The notes under the pieces: generated by a model
What the model was told of the DNA's origin: nothing
The model's database searches: none
What the model saw: the letters and a program-made list of their open reading frames with translations, nothing else
Assembly (NCBI RefSeq): GCF_043641665.1
Contig: NC_092189.1
Span: 18,196,833-18,260,832 of the forward strand
From: Enoplosus armatus
Taxonomy: Eukaryota > Chordata > Actinopteri > Centrarchiformes > Enoplosidae
DNA length: 64,000 nucleotides
Direction: 5' to 3'
In this document: piece after piece, positions 37,941 through 50,207 of the stretch
Layout: each line of letters begins with the position of its first letter
Position numbering within the stretch: position 1 is the first letter of the stretch
Position numbers and translations under genes: made by a program

Positions 37941-38110
37941 TTCCTTGTTAATCCACTTGAGACAACAGTTAAATTAGACCGTATTAGAAGATGATTCACC
38001 TTAATGTAACCATATGAAGTGGGAGGGAACAATTTCAGAGCAATCTCATTGGTCTCTTGTTATGTTGGCCAATGTCACTGTACCACCACAGTGGAAATAA
38101 TCTCAACTTT
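37941..38110 (-). promoter_or_regulatory. Putative promoter of receptor D
   Basis: Conserved CCAAT pair: attgg on + at 38048-38052 and ccaat on + at 38069-38073. Confidence 0.5.
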
Positions 38111-39802
38111 CCAACCTAAACACATGAAACAACAGCAACAGCAAGCTTTTGTTTCATGTTTCATGTTGGGTTTCTATAACTGACACTGAGCGTAAACACA
38201 ACAGATGATTTGATGTGAACTACTGTAATCCAAAATAATCTGGTTTCCTTTATATTTTCACTTCATGTTGATGGACTTTTCAGTTGATATTCACCAATAT
38301 GCTCACACTGTTCAAAATGACATGTCATTTCACCTTGTGGGGATCATGAATTAAGAGAATTTCCCTGAACAACAGGGGCAGGAAGAAGATCTTTAGTCTG
38401 TTGTTTTTATTGACTATATTACCATATTTTTGAATTGTAGCCTGATTTCCAGAAAGCCTTAAATAGATAGAGTAGATGTTCTGGTAACCTGGCAAATGTA
38501 AGTGCTGTACTCATATAAGTTTTCTCTCTGCTTTTGTTCTCCACCAACTCCTGACAGACAGAAATATCCGTCTCTCTTGCTGCTAAATGCTCCACTATGC
38601 TCACTAGCTGGCAGCTAACTCTGTCAGTCTGCTGTTTGGTGCTGTGCCGGTAGCGTACAGTCGGTTTATCAGAACTTTTTGCTGTAAATAGAGGTGTTCA
38701 GTAACTGATAGCACATGGTATTTTTTCATGGAACATGACTGACTGACTAATCATTGTTTGCTCCATTAATCCAATCACACTCACAATCAAATCAGAAGAA
38801 GTGAAACGATGTCTTTCCAAACAAAACATCATGACCAGTGGTGATCAAATGTTCAATGCCATTTTGTTTTACAGCCTGGTTAAGGTTAGGCAACTAAACT
38901 ACTTGGTTATGGTTAGAAAAATGTCATTAAGACGGCTAATTAAAGTCCCTGCAGATTAAAGTCCACCCACATACGTGTTTTCATTTCTGTTGTTGAATTA
39001 GACCTCTTCTCAAAACTGTGTGTGTGTGTTCAAACTGCACTTGACTGACATATCTTGACCCTTCTTTTGGTTTTGTTGCACCTGTTAGAGTGGGACAACA
39101 TACACCTTCATCATGCTCAGTAGTATATCAACTTCTGATGACAGGTAATTCACAGCGTAACTTCACCCGACTTCCACCTCAGACAGGGTAATTCACAACA
39201 GCTGTGTGGGTGTGCAGGGTCTTTAAAGTCATGGTCAGGCTCTTCACCATGCTAAATTGCACATTGCAGTACTTCCTACATTGGCAATAACATTAGCACT
39301 GGATGCATGATGCACTGCAAAAAAGTACATGTAATTCCTTGAGAGACTGGACTCACGACAACTTTATGTATTTCTGTTCAATCATTTACATTTAATGACT
39401 GTAGGATGTATAAATCGAAACTCAAGCCATTGTTACTGTTAAAGTAACACTCAACATAAAATAGCGACATTTCTGGTTATCCTGTAGCTTTGTGGCTAGA
39501 GCACGGCTTTAACCCTTGTAGGGTTTGGGGTTAAATAAGATTTGATCGAAACATCATCTGCTCTCTCATTTCATCACTCCCATCCTTTGATGAAAATCAG
39601 ATGACAAAAAGATGAGCTTTACAATAAAGCCACTTTTGTTCACTACATAAGTCGTCATTTTACAGAATGCATTGAAATAGCCTTTAATTATAAATGTTTC
39701 ATGTGTAATACATCTCTAAATACAGTGTAAGAGCCTATGTTATGTCTCCAAATCAAAATTTCAAATAAAATAAATAATAATTGATAATAAAAAGACCTAT
39801 AC
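38111..39802. other. Type-2 intergenic DNA upstream of receptor D
   Basis: Homologous to the intervals upstream of A, C and F. Includes the 296-bp segment at 39320-39615. No gene is seen. Confidence 0.65.
39320..39615 (+). mobile_element. 296-bp segment with tRNA-like motif, copy D
   Basis: Same ends and length as 32037-32332. Only scattered base differences, for example tttgggg for ttggggg after the tRNA-like part. Confidence 0.45.
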
Positions 39803-40085
39803 AGCCATTTGCAGTGATGCTCATGGGCAGAGGAGCCATCTTAAATATTGTGTGAGCCGGCCAATTCACATGCGCCACATCATCGATGATGGCCCGCCCT
39901 CTCTGACTGCCTGTCACATCAGCAGGAAGAGCACAGCATACAGAGTTGGGGAGGGCTGTGAAACCATCCATCCTCTGCACTCGCTTCACTTCTTCTCAGG
40001 GGGCTGGTGAAAGGCGGCAGCAGAGCGCCTCTCTCACAGTATCACAGGAACACATTCACATGGAGGCCATGAAGAGTTTCTGACC
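39803..40085. repeat. Recurrent cluster block, copy 5
   Basis: Full-length copy of the 2341-2622 block. Confidence 0.75.
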
Positions 40086-42032
40086 TGCATATTTTTATCT
40101 GAGGGAGGGAACTCATGTCAACCTGGGAGAAAACCACAAATGTACATTTCCAAAACAGAGTGGAAGTTTGTTGCCTAACTTCAACAACTTAAAGATGTAC
40201 AGAGAATGAAAATAGATAGACAACATATCTTTCTATATCTATCTATCTATCCTTCTAGTTTGTGGCCATCATCAGGGTCAACATGTTGCTGACCACAACC
40301 CAAAACATGCTGGTTTGACAACAAGATGTTCCTAATACTACAAGTGTTGCAGCAGGATTGTTGCAGTTTAAATCGATGCTTCCCTGACACAACGCTGTGT
40401 TCAGCCCGTGTACACATAACACACAAAACAAAAGCAGTGAATACTTTCATGTACTTTGTGTCCTGCTTTGTACCTTTACACACAAACAGACACATATAAA
40501 CACACATTCACAGTCACCGCTGACAAACAAATGACGCATGGAAACTTCAGCATTGTTGTGGTTGGGCTTCACACTAAGGTGTGGACACGAAGGGTCTTTT
40601 CTCTCTCTCTCACTCTCTGTTTTAACCTCAGGAAGCTGTACTTGTGCTGCTCTTTTACCTTTTTTAAAACGACAAGTGGAATAACACTAAATTATTGATT
40701 AATATCAACATCACAACAATTTACAGGAGTAGTTAAAGGGTGCAGGGTGTTGGACACACACACCCACCCAGTCACGCCAAGTCATGACCATTTTTCATCC
40801 CACTTTTTTGCCGTTTGCTGCTTTTCATTGGTAGTTGCTGTCAGAGGGGGGAGGTGCTAATCATTCACTGGTCCCACCCTGGTTCTTTTTAACTGTGATC
40901 TTAAGTTACATTGACCTGATTATCTGCAAATAGGTTTAACAGCTTTGCTAAGGTCACTTGGCACAGTGATGGACTTGCAGCCTGTCCAAATAAATGCTGA
41001 ATAAATCAATATTTACATTAAAATTAAAACAAAACGTGAACTAACATGATGATTTGATATTTTAAGATTCCAAATACATATGGTTGTAATGGTTGCATCT
41101 TTAAAAACACAAGAGACATTATCTGTACTTTAAATGAGCATGTGAAGAAGAAAGCAAAACAATGATTTCAATGTGTTCAAGTAAAATTAGCCTGCTGAAG
41201 CCTCATGTAGCTCTTCCCTCACTACACATCCTGTTGAAGCCCATAGTCAGGTCTGTTCTGAGTAAACAGCCTTGATGATTGGTCAAAGGGCGGAGAAACG
41301 GCCCACCGCAGCTTCTGTCAGTGTAGCTGTTGCATGTGGCTTTGCTTGTTGTTCTCAGGACAGACATGCAGAATGCCTTTACAAAGTGCTGTGAGACCAG
41401 AAAGACGGTGGCGGTTCATTCATTTGAGTTGTTGCCTACTGATATTTTTTTTATACCGTCTATTTTCTCAACACATTTTTAACAAAAACAGGTTATTTGT
41501 GTCTACAACATATGTGTTTTTGTTTGTCATGCTTCTGTCTGCAGTTGAGTGATGTTGTGGTGGACAGATACACAGCAGGTCACTGTCAAAACCACTGACT
41601 GTCTGTCTGTTAGTCTCTCCCTCTCTTTACCACTTTGTGTCTCTGTGCACACGTGACAAAAATATAGTGAAACCAAAGCTGACTTTTTTCACAGCAGACA
41701 TTTAGACGTGTTAAACATGTGCAACTAGTAACATTATTAATAGCTGCATTGCTAGAATGGCCCATCCTTAATGTTGTTTGTCTTTTCCTGCTATGACAAG
41801 TCAAAATGTCTGTTGTGGAAAAAGGTCTATGAACCTGATCAAGAAAATAACCCGCTCAAGAGTGCCTGCAAGAGTTTCAGGATTTAGTGTTAGCAAGATT
41901 CATTAAGAAAGCAAAACATGTAATATAAAAGATGGTCAGACTTGTGTCAGGGGAAAAAAACAAAACTGATGATGCTAATCAAGTAAACATGTCAGCAAAA
42001 TCCAAACTATTGTTGCTCTCGAGTTCACTGCC
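40086..42032. other. Intergenic DNA 3' of receptor E, left part
   Basis: Contains the CTGATGA repeat (core 40269-40275) and DNA homologous to 11556-13500. No gene is supported. Confidence 0.6.
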
Positions 42033-42714
42033 TATCCTCTATACTGTTGCATGCTGGGGCAGCAGGCTGAGGGTGGCGGACTCCAGCAGACTAAACAAAT
42101 TGATCCGCAAGGCCAGTGACGCTGTGGGGGTGGAGCTGGACTCTCTGATGGTGGTGTCAGAGAGGAGGATGCTGTCTAAGCTGCGGAGCATCTTGCACAA
42201 TGTTTCACATCCTCTCCATGACGTAGTGGTCGGACACAAGAGCACCTTCAGTGGGAGACTCATTCCTCCCAAATGTACAACAGAGCGACACAGGAAATCA
42301 TTCCTGCCTGTGGCCATCAGACTGTTGAACTCCTCCCTCTGAGTGTCAGACACTCAGGAAGAGACTGGAAATGTGGATCTACTTCACCTGTTCATATACT
42401 ACCTCACTATTTATTCTGAAATGTTTAAGTGCAATACATATATAGTCACACACTTCAGTGCAATACATACATACATATATATATATATATACACATACAT
42501 ATACATTGTTATTGTATATATTTTTTAATTCATTGTTCACTTAGACACTGTAAATGTGTATATTTTTTATTTTCTATTTCTTATTTTTATATTTTCTACG
42601 TTTTTTTAGCTCTAAATTATGCTACTTTTTACTCTTGAATGGGAGAACATGTACTGCACAATTTCCCCCCGGGGATCAATAAAGTATTTCTGATTCTGAT
42701 TCTGATTCTGATTC
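42033..42714 (+). mobile_element. LINE 3' fragment inserted in one paralogous interval
   Basis: About 100 codons (to the TGA at 42340-42342) read RLNKLIRKASD, ERRMLSKLRS, SHPLHDVV and RKSFLPVAIRLLN, a LINE C-terminus. A 3' untranslated region follows, ending in four TGATTC-type units. The unoccupied site is visible at 13500/13501, where gttcactgcc is followed directly by aatatagcagg. This copy is 5'-truncated, as is usual for LINE insertions. No clear target duplication is visible. Confidence 0.85.
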
Positions 42715-44119
42715 AATAAAGCAGGGGAGCCTTGTGTCTTCTGTGTGTAAAAACTTGAGCAGTTTAACTTTCATTTTTCATGTGTACATCAGAAAGTAAT
42801 GAGAAACTTGAGAAAAGAAAAATGCAGCTCATTTTCTTGATAATGTTATTTCAATAAAGGTTTCAGAATAAAAACCACACAGTTGATAGATTTCTGCTTG
42901 AAAACCTGAGATGAAAGGTAATGAGGGAGAGAGAGATGCAACAAAGGTCCCAGGCCGGATGTTGCAGTTCAGGTTCAGCATCTTGACCACTGATCCACGT
43001 AGCTGCCTCTGCCATGTATTTCTTGAGTCACTGTGTACCAAATTTCACTGCAGTCCATTTGTGTTTTCACTCAACACCAAAAATGTCAACCTGCTGATGG
43101 CACTTCATGAAAAGTTGTGGGATCAAAAAACATCCTTTGGAAACCTTGACTGTCCATACAAAATGTTGTTGCAGTTCATCCAACATTTGTTGAGGTTTGT
43201 CAGTCATGATCAAAGTGTTGGACCGACCGACAGAGCAACAATAGAAGCCATAGAGCCACAAAAGTATTGTGGTGAAAATAGATATTTAACAATATATATA
43301 ACATTATATAAATTGCTATCAGTGACATATTGTGTATTTGAAGGATAAATCCAGTTCATTCTGCTATTGGCCTCTTTCTCTGTTCTTCTGTCCAGGTCGA
43401 CCTTCATCTTTGTCTGCCTCTGACTTTGTTGTTATTCTCTGCATCAAACTGTAACAGTCACACACAAACCAAACAAGCCCCAAAGCATCTCAGAAACCAA
43501 CTTCATACAAATAATGTCACCAAGCCACCGTCAGTCACTGTCAAGTCTCTGCTGTTCACTAGGACTCAATATCAAGTTTACACAGATCCATATATATCAC
43601 CTGAACGTTTAGGTTACACCACAATCATGAAATCATTTTTATAGGATGCACATAGGCACTCAGTTTATCTAATGATTGTTGCATTGCATTGATACGTATA
43701 GGAGAAGTTAACAGCCATAAAACTGCCACAAAAGAGACAGAAAGAAAACCGTCCTCAACCCTCCGTCTCTTTCAAGTTGAATCTGTCAAAAAGCTGTTTT
43801 GAGTGTTAGCATTATAAAAAAAAGGCCCTAAAATGAAGCAAGAATTAATGTTAATGCAATTCACATTGCTGTAGGATATCAATCAAAGCCATTATATAAA
43901 ATAACAAGATAAAACACGATAAAAAAGTCATACAAAGATTGCAAACAGACTAAATATGATATTGAAATGATACATTAAACATTTTTAAGATTACCCAATC
44001 AAAATATTGTTACTGATATCAGATGTGAAATTGATTTGAAGCAGTATATTTTTCACAGTGTGCCAGACAACATTTTTATTTAGTAAATCAGCAAATCCAT
44101 TGTTTGGAATGATAATTAA
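42715..44119. other. Intergenic DNA 3' of receptor E, right part
   Basis: Homologous to 13501-14707, with about 190 extra bases near 42770-42960 that the A-side copy lacks. The 145-codon frame at 42911-43348 is only partly shared with 13650-13937, so I do not call it a gene. Confidence 0.55.
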
Positions 44120-45921
44120 TCAAAAAGCCCTGATATCAGAGTAGATCGTCTCTCCCTCTGCTGGCTTTACATTCCTTCTCTCTGCTTTGCCAGCTCTCCT
44201 CTTGGTGAAGGTTGGTGCAGAATAAGCCACTGAGTCCTCATCTCTCTGAGGAAATACATGGAAACATGTTATGAGGTGGCAGAATTTAATATTTACATAT
44301 GTTGAGAGACAGTAACTTTTCCAGCTGAATCTCTTGTTTATATACCTTACCTGCTGACTTTGCTGATCACCACCGGCTGTTGCAGCGTTTGTTTGCAGAG
44401 CAACGGCAGCTGTGTTATAACATAAACACAAGGATATGAAAGATGCTGTAGGTTCATTTACACAAAGCAGTAATGTAAATCATGTGAAGTCAGCATTTGC
44501 AAAATACTGTTTGGTGGATTGATGTATGAGAAACTTCTGTTACCGTTGCAACAACCACACGTTTTTTTCTTGATGGTATAAATCAGGAAGGCAATAACAA
44601 TCAGACTTATAGCCAAAGCAGCACATAACAGAAACAGAACTGTACTCTCCCACATGTTGAGTCCTGAAACAATATGAAAAGGAGCAAATAATGAAAGTTT
44701 AGTATTATTTTGATGTTTGAATGCATTAGAAACGAATGTTTTGTGATACACGATCTTAATGGATTCTACCAGATTCAAAATGAATGATTTTTATGGACAT
44801 GTTCTGCTTCTCTGTTACCTTCAATGTCCTGTTTTGTTCCATGTCCAAATAATATCTCTCCACATGCGGCCACAGCGCAGTAATAAGTCCCAGCATCAGA
44901 GGAGCTGACGTTCTTAGAGAAGCTGTAGACACATGTCTGTGGAGAGCGAGCGTCAGGACTCTTCTCACATTCATCACCACTGTTTGCGTGAGCGAACATG
45001 ACACTGGGATGAGATCCATCTGATCCGGCTCTGAACCAGGACACACTGTGATCTCCTGGACATGTCTTGTTCTCAGAGTGAGAGAGGACTGAACACTGCA
45101 GAGTCACTGAGTCTCCTGGACGGACTGGATCAGACGGAGGGACGTGAATGACGGCAGTGATATCAGGTTCTGGTCCTGGGAAATACAAATGTGAAAATAA
45201 ACATGTGATATTCACTTTAATGAAAAGAAAAGTAGTTAAAAATATTAATTCATATACATAAACTTACTTCCTTGTAAATTATGGAAACATGTACTAACTT
45301 TACACATACATGAAGGAAAATTAAACTGTGTGACCTGCTGTTATAAATGGTGTTTGATGTAAGCATGATGGTTAAATCTTTAAAGGAATGTGAAATGTCT
45401 GGTTGTGGTATTTTATTTACCTTTAATACTCAGAAATGTTCCTTTCAAAAATGTCATTTTGAGCTCGTCTACTTTTATACAGTAATAAACTCCAGTATCG
45501 CTTAGCTTTGTGTTATTAATATGCAGAACAAATGATCCAGGCTCTTGTTTTGATGTAATTCGAGGAGTCTTGTTAACGCCGTCATAATCAAAGGTAAATG
45601 TTCCTCCCAAGAATTCAGGCAAGTTTCCAGAAACAAGCCTGATCCAAAATAATTGTGCTGAAAGCCAAGATGTCTGGCGGGTACACGACAAAGTCACATC
45701 ATCTCCAACACCAACAGTCTTCGTCACAAAGATCAGATCATCTGTGCATCCTAAAAAATAAAATGAAATGGAGCAGTGATTAACAACAGAGATAGATTCA
45801 TATATGCCCTGTGCTAAGTTGATGCAAGAAGATGACAATGTACTTGAAATATATATTAAAAAAACTTTATATACTTACGCCCAACTCTGAGCATCAGCAG
45901 TAAATAAAATACGATCAGCAT
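44120..45921 (-). CDS. nitr: Receptor E: NITR-type Ig receptor, type-1 tail
   Basis: Minus-strand exons: 45879-45921 leader (MLIVFY), 45421-45750 V domain, 44819-45175 second Ig domain, 44544-44663 transmembrane, 44351-44409 linker, 44120-44245 tail; 344 residues, intact. V-domain loops are SWLSAQL and TFDYDGVNK, with IFVTKT at the start, so the CDR1-like loop is unique among the six. The second domain has HANSG instead of HGNSG, SPQTC instead of SPQKC, and a J motif of FGHGTKQDIE. The tail has VAYSAP and the TIYSDI switch-type motif. Upstream DNA is type 1 with a long (CA)n tract, as for receptor B. Receptors B and E therefore descend from duplication of a B-C-like pair. Confidence 0.87.
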
Positions 45922-46090
45922 TTCCTTGTTAATCCACTTGAGACAACAGTTAAATTAGACCGTATTAGAAGATGATTCACCTTAATGTAACCATATGAAG
46001 TGGGAGGGAACAATTTCAGAGCAATCTCATTGGTCTCTTGTTATGTTGGCCAATGTCACTGTACCACCACAGTGGAAATAATCTCAACTA
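45922..46090 (-). promoter_or_regulatory. Putative promoter of receptor E
   Basis: Conserved CCAAT pair: attgg on + at 46029-46033 and ccaat on + at 46050-46054. Confidence 0.5.
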
Positions 46091-46159
46091 TCTTTCCAAC
46101 CTAAACACATGAAACAACAGCAACAGCAAGCTTTTGTTTCATGTTTCATGGTGGGTTTC

Positions 46160-46257
46160 TATAATTGACACTGAGACATTTTCCTATATATTTTCACAAA
46201 AGGTGGATGGACTTTTCAGCTGATATTCACTAATATGGTCACGTTGTTCAGGACAGA

Positions 46258-46327
<70 letters not shown>

Positions 46328-46910
46328 ACACACAGACCACCCTTCCGTACATGTCATTTTACCTTGTGGCGATCATGAATTAAGAGAATTTCCTCTAACA
46401 CAAGGGGGAGGAGGAAGAGACTCTATGACACAATACAGCACATTTTTGTGTTGTACATCTTTATTGTGTTGTTTTCATTCAGTCTTGTATTACCATATTT
46501 TTTGGGGGTTGTAGCCTGATTTCCAGAAACCATAAAATAGATAGTAGGTGCTATTTTTGATTGGATTCCTGGGTATTGTTCCAAAATGAAAACACCTGTG
46601 TTGGTGGGCAGGGCCTTTAAAGTCAGTGGCTGGATGTGTATAGATACATAGTAGTATGCAGTATGAAAACTGTTAAATGTATTCATGTTGCAGTATGCTA
46701 GACCAGGCTGGTTTCCGGTTTTGGAAACTGGAGCCACTCATATAAATGACTACATAAAAGTGGTCATTTTACAGAATGTATTAAAATGTTTTTTAATTAT
46801 AAATGTTTCATGTGTACTACATCTCTAAATACGGTGCAAGAGCCTACGTTATGTCCCCAAACCCAAAATGTAAAATACAATAAATAATAATAGATAAAAA
46901 TATGTAGTCA
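46160..46910. other. Type-1 upstream DNA with expanded CA repeat
   Basis: Homologous to 24330-25490 without the 452-bp MITE-like segment. The (CA)n tract (46258-46336) is more than twice as long as that at 24432-24462. No gene is seen. Confidence 0.65.
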
Positions 46911-46985
46911 GCCATTTGCAGTGATGCTCATGGGCAGAGGAGCCATCTGAAATATTGTGTGAGCCTTCATGTCAACATGGGAGAA
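46911..46985. repeat. Recurrent cluster block, internally deleted copy 2
   Basis: Same internal deletion as 25493-25575. Confidence 0.7.
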
Positions 46986-48854
46986 AAAAATGTACATTAC
47001 CAAAACAGAGTGGAAGTTTGTTGCCTAACTTCAACAACTTAAAGATGTACAGAGAATGAAAACAGATAGACAACATATCTTTCTATATCTATCTATCTAT
47101 CCTTCTGGTTTGTGGCCTTCATCAGGGTCAACATGTTGCTGACCACAACCCAAAACACGCTGGTTTGACAACAAGATGTTCTTAATACTACAAGTGTTGC
47201 AGCAGGATTGTTGTAGTTTAAATCGATGCTTCCCTGACACAACGCTGTGTTCAGCCCGTGTACACATAACACACAAAACAAAAGCAGTAAATACTTTCAT
47301 GTACTTTGTGTCCTGCTTTGTACCTTTACACACAAACAGACACATATAAACACACATTCACAGTCACCGCTGACAAACAAATGAAGCATGGAAACTTCAG
47401 CATTGTTGTGGTTGGGCTTCACACTAAGGTGTGGACACGAAGGGTCTTTTCTCTCTCTCTCACTCTGTGTTTTAACCTCAGTAAGCTGTACTTGTTCTGC
47501 TCTTTTAACTTTTTTAAAAAGGCAAGTGGAATAACACTATATTATTGATTAATATCAACATCACAACAACTGACAGGAGTAGTTAAAGGGTGCAGGGTGT
47601 TGGACACACACACCCACCCAGTCACGCCAAGTCATGACCCACTTTTCTGCAGTTTGTTCATTTGAGTTGTTGTCTCCTGATATTTTTCAACATGTTTTCC
47701 ATTAGTGCGCGTGGATTTTGGCAGTGATAGGCCGTTATACTCTATCTTGATGAGACATTGCACATTCATGAGAGCCCTCTTTTTCTCATACATGTTTACC
47801 TGTAAGTAAGTTCTCCACATGTCTTGATTTTCTGTGTGGTTTTGGCCACATTTCCTCTTGCCTCTCCTCTGCAACTGTCTCTCTCAAACCTACAGGTTAC
47901 CACCTATGCTGTAGCTAACATTATTTCAAATGTCCTCTTTTACTCCTCTAACTGTTGATCTGAACATCCAAATTCAGACAAAGATTAAACCTTTTTGAAA
48001 ATGTGTCTGTCCTCAGGATATGTACGTATGTATGTGCTGGTAGAACATACAAAGTGAAAAGCCTTTAAATCCACACATACACTGTGTCAAAAGGAACACA
48101 GAAGTTAAAAGACTTCCAGTACTTGTTTTTAACTAAACACTGAACACAGATCACAGGTTTGAATATAAGGCGAAGTTCACTTTCTACATTTCAGCCAATC
48201 ACTATGATTTCCACTTTGTAAACCTTGATAGATAAAATATCATTTCACAAACTAGATAGTAGGTTTGATGTTGAATGTTGGAGTCATGTCCAACTACAGC
48301 GTCCTACTGCAGCAGGAAGTATTGAACATCGAATTTCAGACATTACAAACTATCATTTGCTTGTTACCATCACCAGTTGCCTCTGATCAAAGCACTTCAC
48401 CTCTGACCGAACTGAATGTGTGTGTTTAACTGTAGTGCCAAAAACTGAAACTTTGTGTGTTTATCTGTGTCCTTTAATGAGAGGAGGACAAAAATCACAC
48501 CGCTATGACAGAAGTAACCATATAGGTCAGCTGTGGATCAATCAAATGATCTGGTAAATATGTGGCGGTGTGTGACGGTGTGTGTAGTGATCCACATGTG
48601 GGTGTGTGGTAAATATTCTGCCTACCATTACCCTTTTCATTGGTCAATTCTTCTGAACACGACACATAATATTATACTCATAACATACAAAGCATTGAAT
48701 AAACTGACTGTTGAGAAATTACATAAAAAAGTGTGTTAAGTGTTAAGCTCACTGTAAAGTCACTGAAAAGCAATCCTGCCACCACTCACCACCAATCTGT
48801 GAGATATTTGTCATTAACACTATGCATACACTCCATATTATTATATTTTTGCAG
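46986..48854. other. Intergenic DNA between E and third relic exon
   Basis: Contains the CTGATGA repeat (core 47119-47125) and DNA homologous to 25576-27452. No gene is supported. Confidence 0.55.
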
Positions 48855-49046
48855 GATGGTGAAGCAAAGGCAGTGAACTATGCAGCGCTGGATTTCTCCA
48901 CAAGTGAAAAGTGGGAAGAGGAACAAGCAAGAATACACAGCAGAGTGTGTGTACTCTGGTGTTGGAGCAGATTACCACAACCAGCAACACTCCTCGGCCT
49001 GCGCACTGCTGCCCAAGCCTCTACAGAGGGCCTCAGCTCATGTTAA
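48855..49046 (+). pseudogene. Relic inhibitory-receptor tail exon, copy 3
   Basis: Same acceptor and VNYAALDFS ITIM as 27453, with the same frame break. In the shifted frame this copy alone keeps the tyrosine motif CVYSGV, where the other two have serine. This suggests it is closest to the ancestral exon. It lies about 1.2 kb beyond the 3' end of receptor F on the opposite strand. Confidence 0.65.
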
Positions 49047-50207
49047 TGTGTTCACATGCAACATTTTATTCCCAACTGAAACTTCATAATAAGAGGAAGT
49101 TGTTGGCTTCTTAAAAAAGTTTTGCACTCAGCTGATTTTGAGGGAGAGCAGCAGCTTTCCAGTTGCTTTGTTAATTCATTGCCACAGCATGTGTGCCAGT
49201 GTTTCTGTAAGGTGACATGTTGTCAGTGTCAATGGACTGTTTGCTTCTGGAGTTTTGTTGAAAACGGATATAAAGGACCTGCATCTTCAATCATTATTGA
49301 TGAAAATATGTTGAAGGGGAAATTCATGTTTAGAAATTTTATTTGTAGATATGTTCCCATTTAACAGATACAAAATGCTACAAGAGAAACTTGATAAACT
49401 CTTATTTTGTATTATTCTAATATTAGTTTCAGTAGCTCTGAATCCTTCTCTTTGTTTGGAAATCTTCAGATTATCCAACGCTTGTCTACACAATGACAGA
49501 TCACAGCAGTACCAAAACCTTGGCACAGAAAACCCTTTTTTTTATTGACATAGTTTGATATCGTTCCAATTCATGTTCACAAATGGTTTGCATGGTCACA
49601 CAACAAAAACAATAAGGAAAAAGCATCATGCATACATTGTGCAGACATTGATTTACAACTGGATTACTGGTCTCCAAACAAGATTCATGCATGATGATGC
49701 AATAAACTTATTTAATGCGACTTTCTCTCTCCTGATACCAGTTCTAATACAGGTTACTGGCTGATACAGAGTACGGATCAGTAAGCGCTATTTTTCTATA
49801 ATTCAAAAGCTGTGTTTACTTTCAGTGGTGAAAAAGATAAAAAGGAAAAAAGAAATTCAGTTATCAGAATGTGGACAATGCCAAAGCAGGTCAAATAAAA
49901 TGACTGTAATGTTAACATAGGTGTTAATGATTATGATAACTTGACTATGGCCATATTCAACTCAGTTGTACTACTTGATGCTTCATCATCTGAATTCTGA
50001 GTTCATGTTGTACCTGTAAGTCAGACATTTTAGTAAGGATGGAAAATATATCATTTAAAGCTCACAAATGAAGTGGCCAGATGTTTGATGATTTAACCAA
50101 CATTTCAAAAATGCCCATGTCCATTTCAAAAATGGAATGACGGTTTCATTTTCCAGGTCAAATGATTTACAATAACCCAAGATTTCTTGCTGGAATTGAC
50201 TGAATTG
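49047..50207. other. 3' flank between relic exon and receptor F
   Basis: Same conserved AT-rich DNA as 27645-28811. No gene is supported. Confidence 0.55.
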
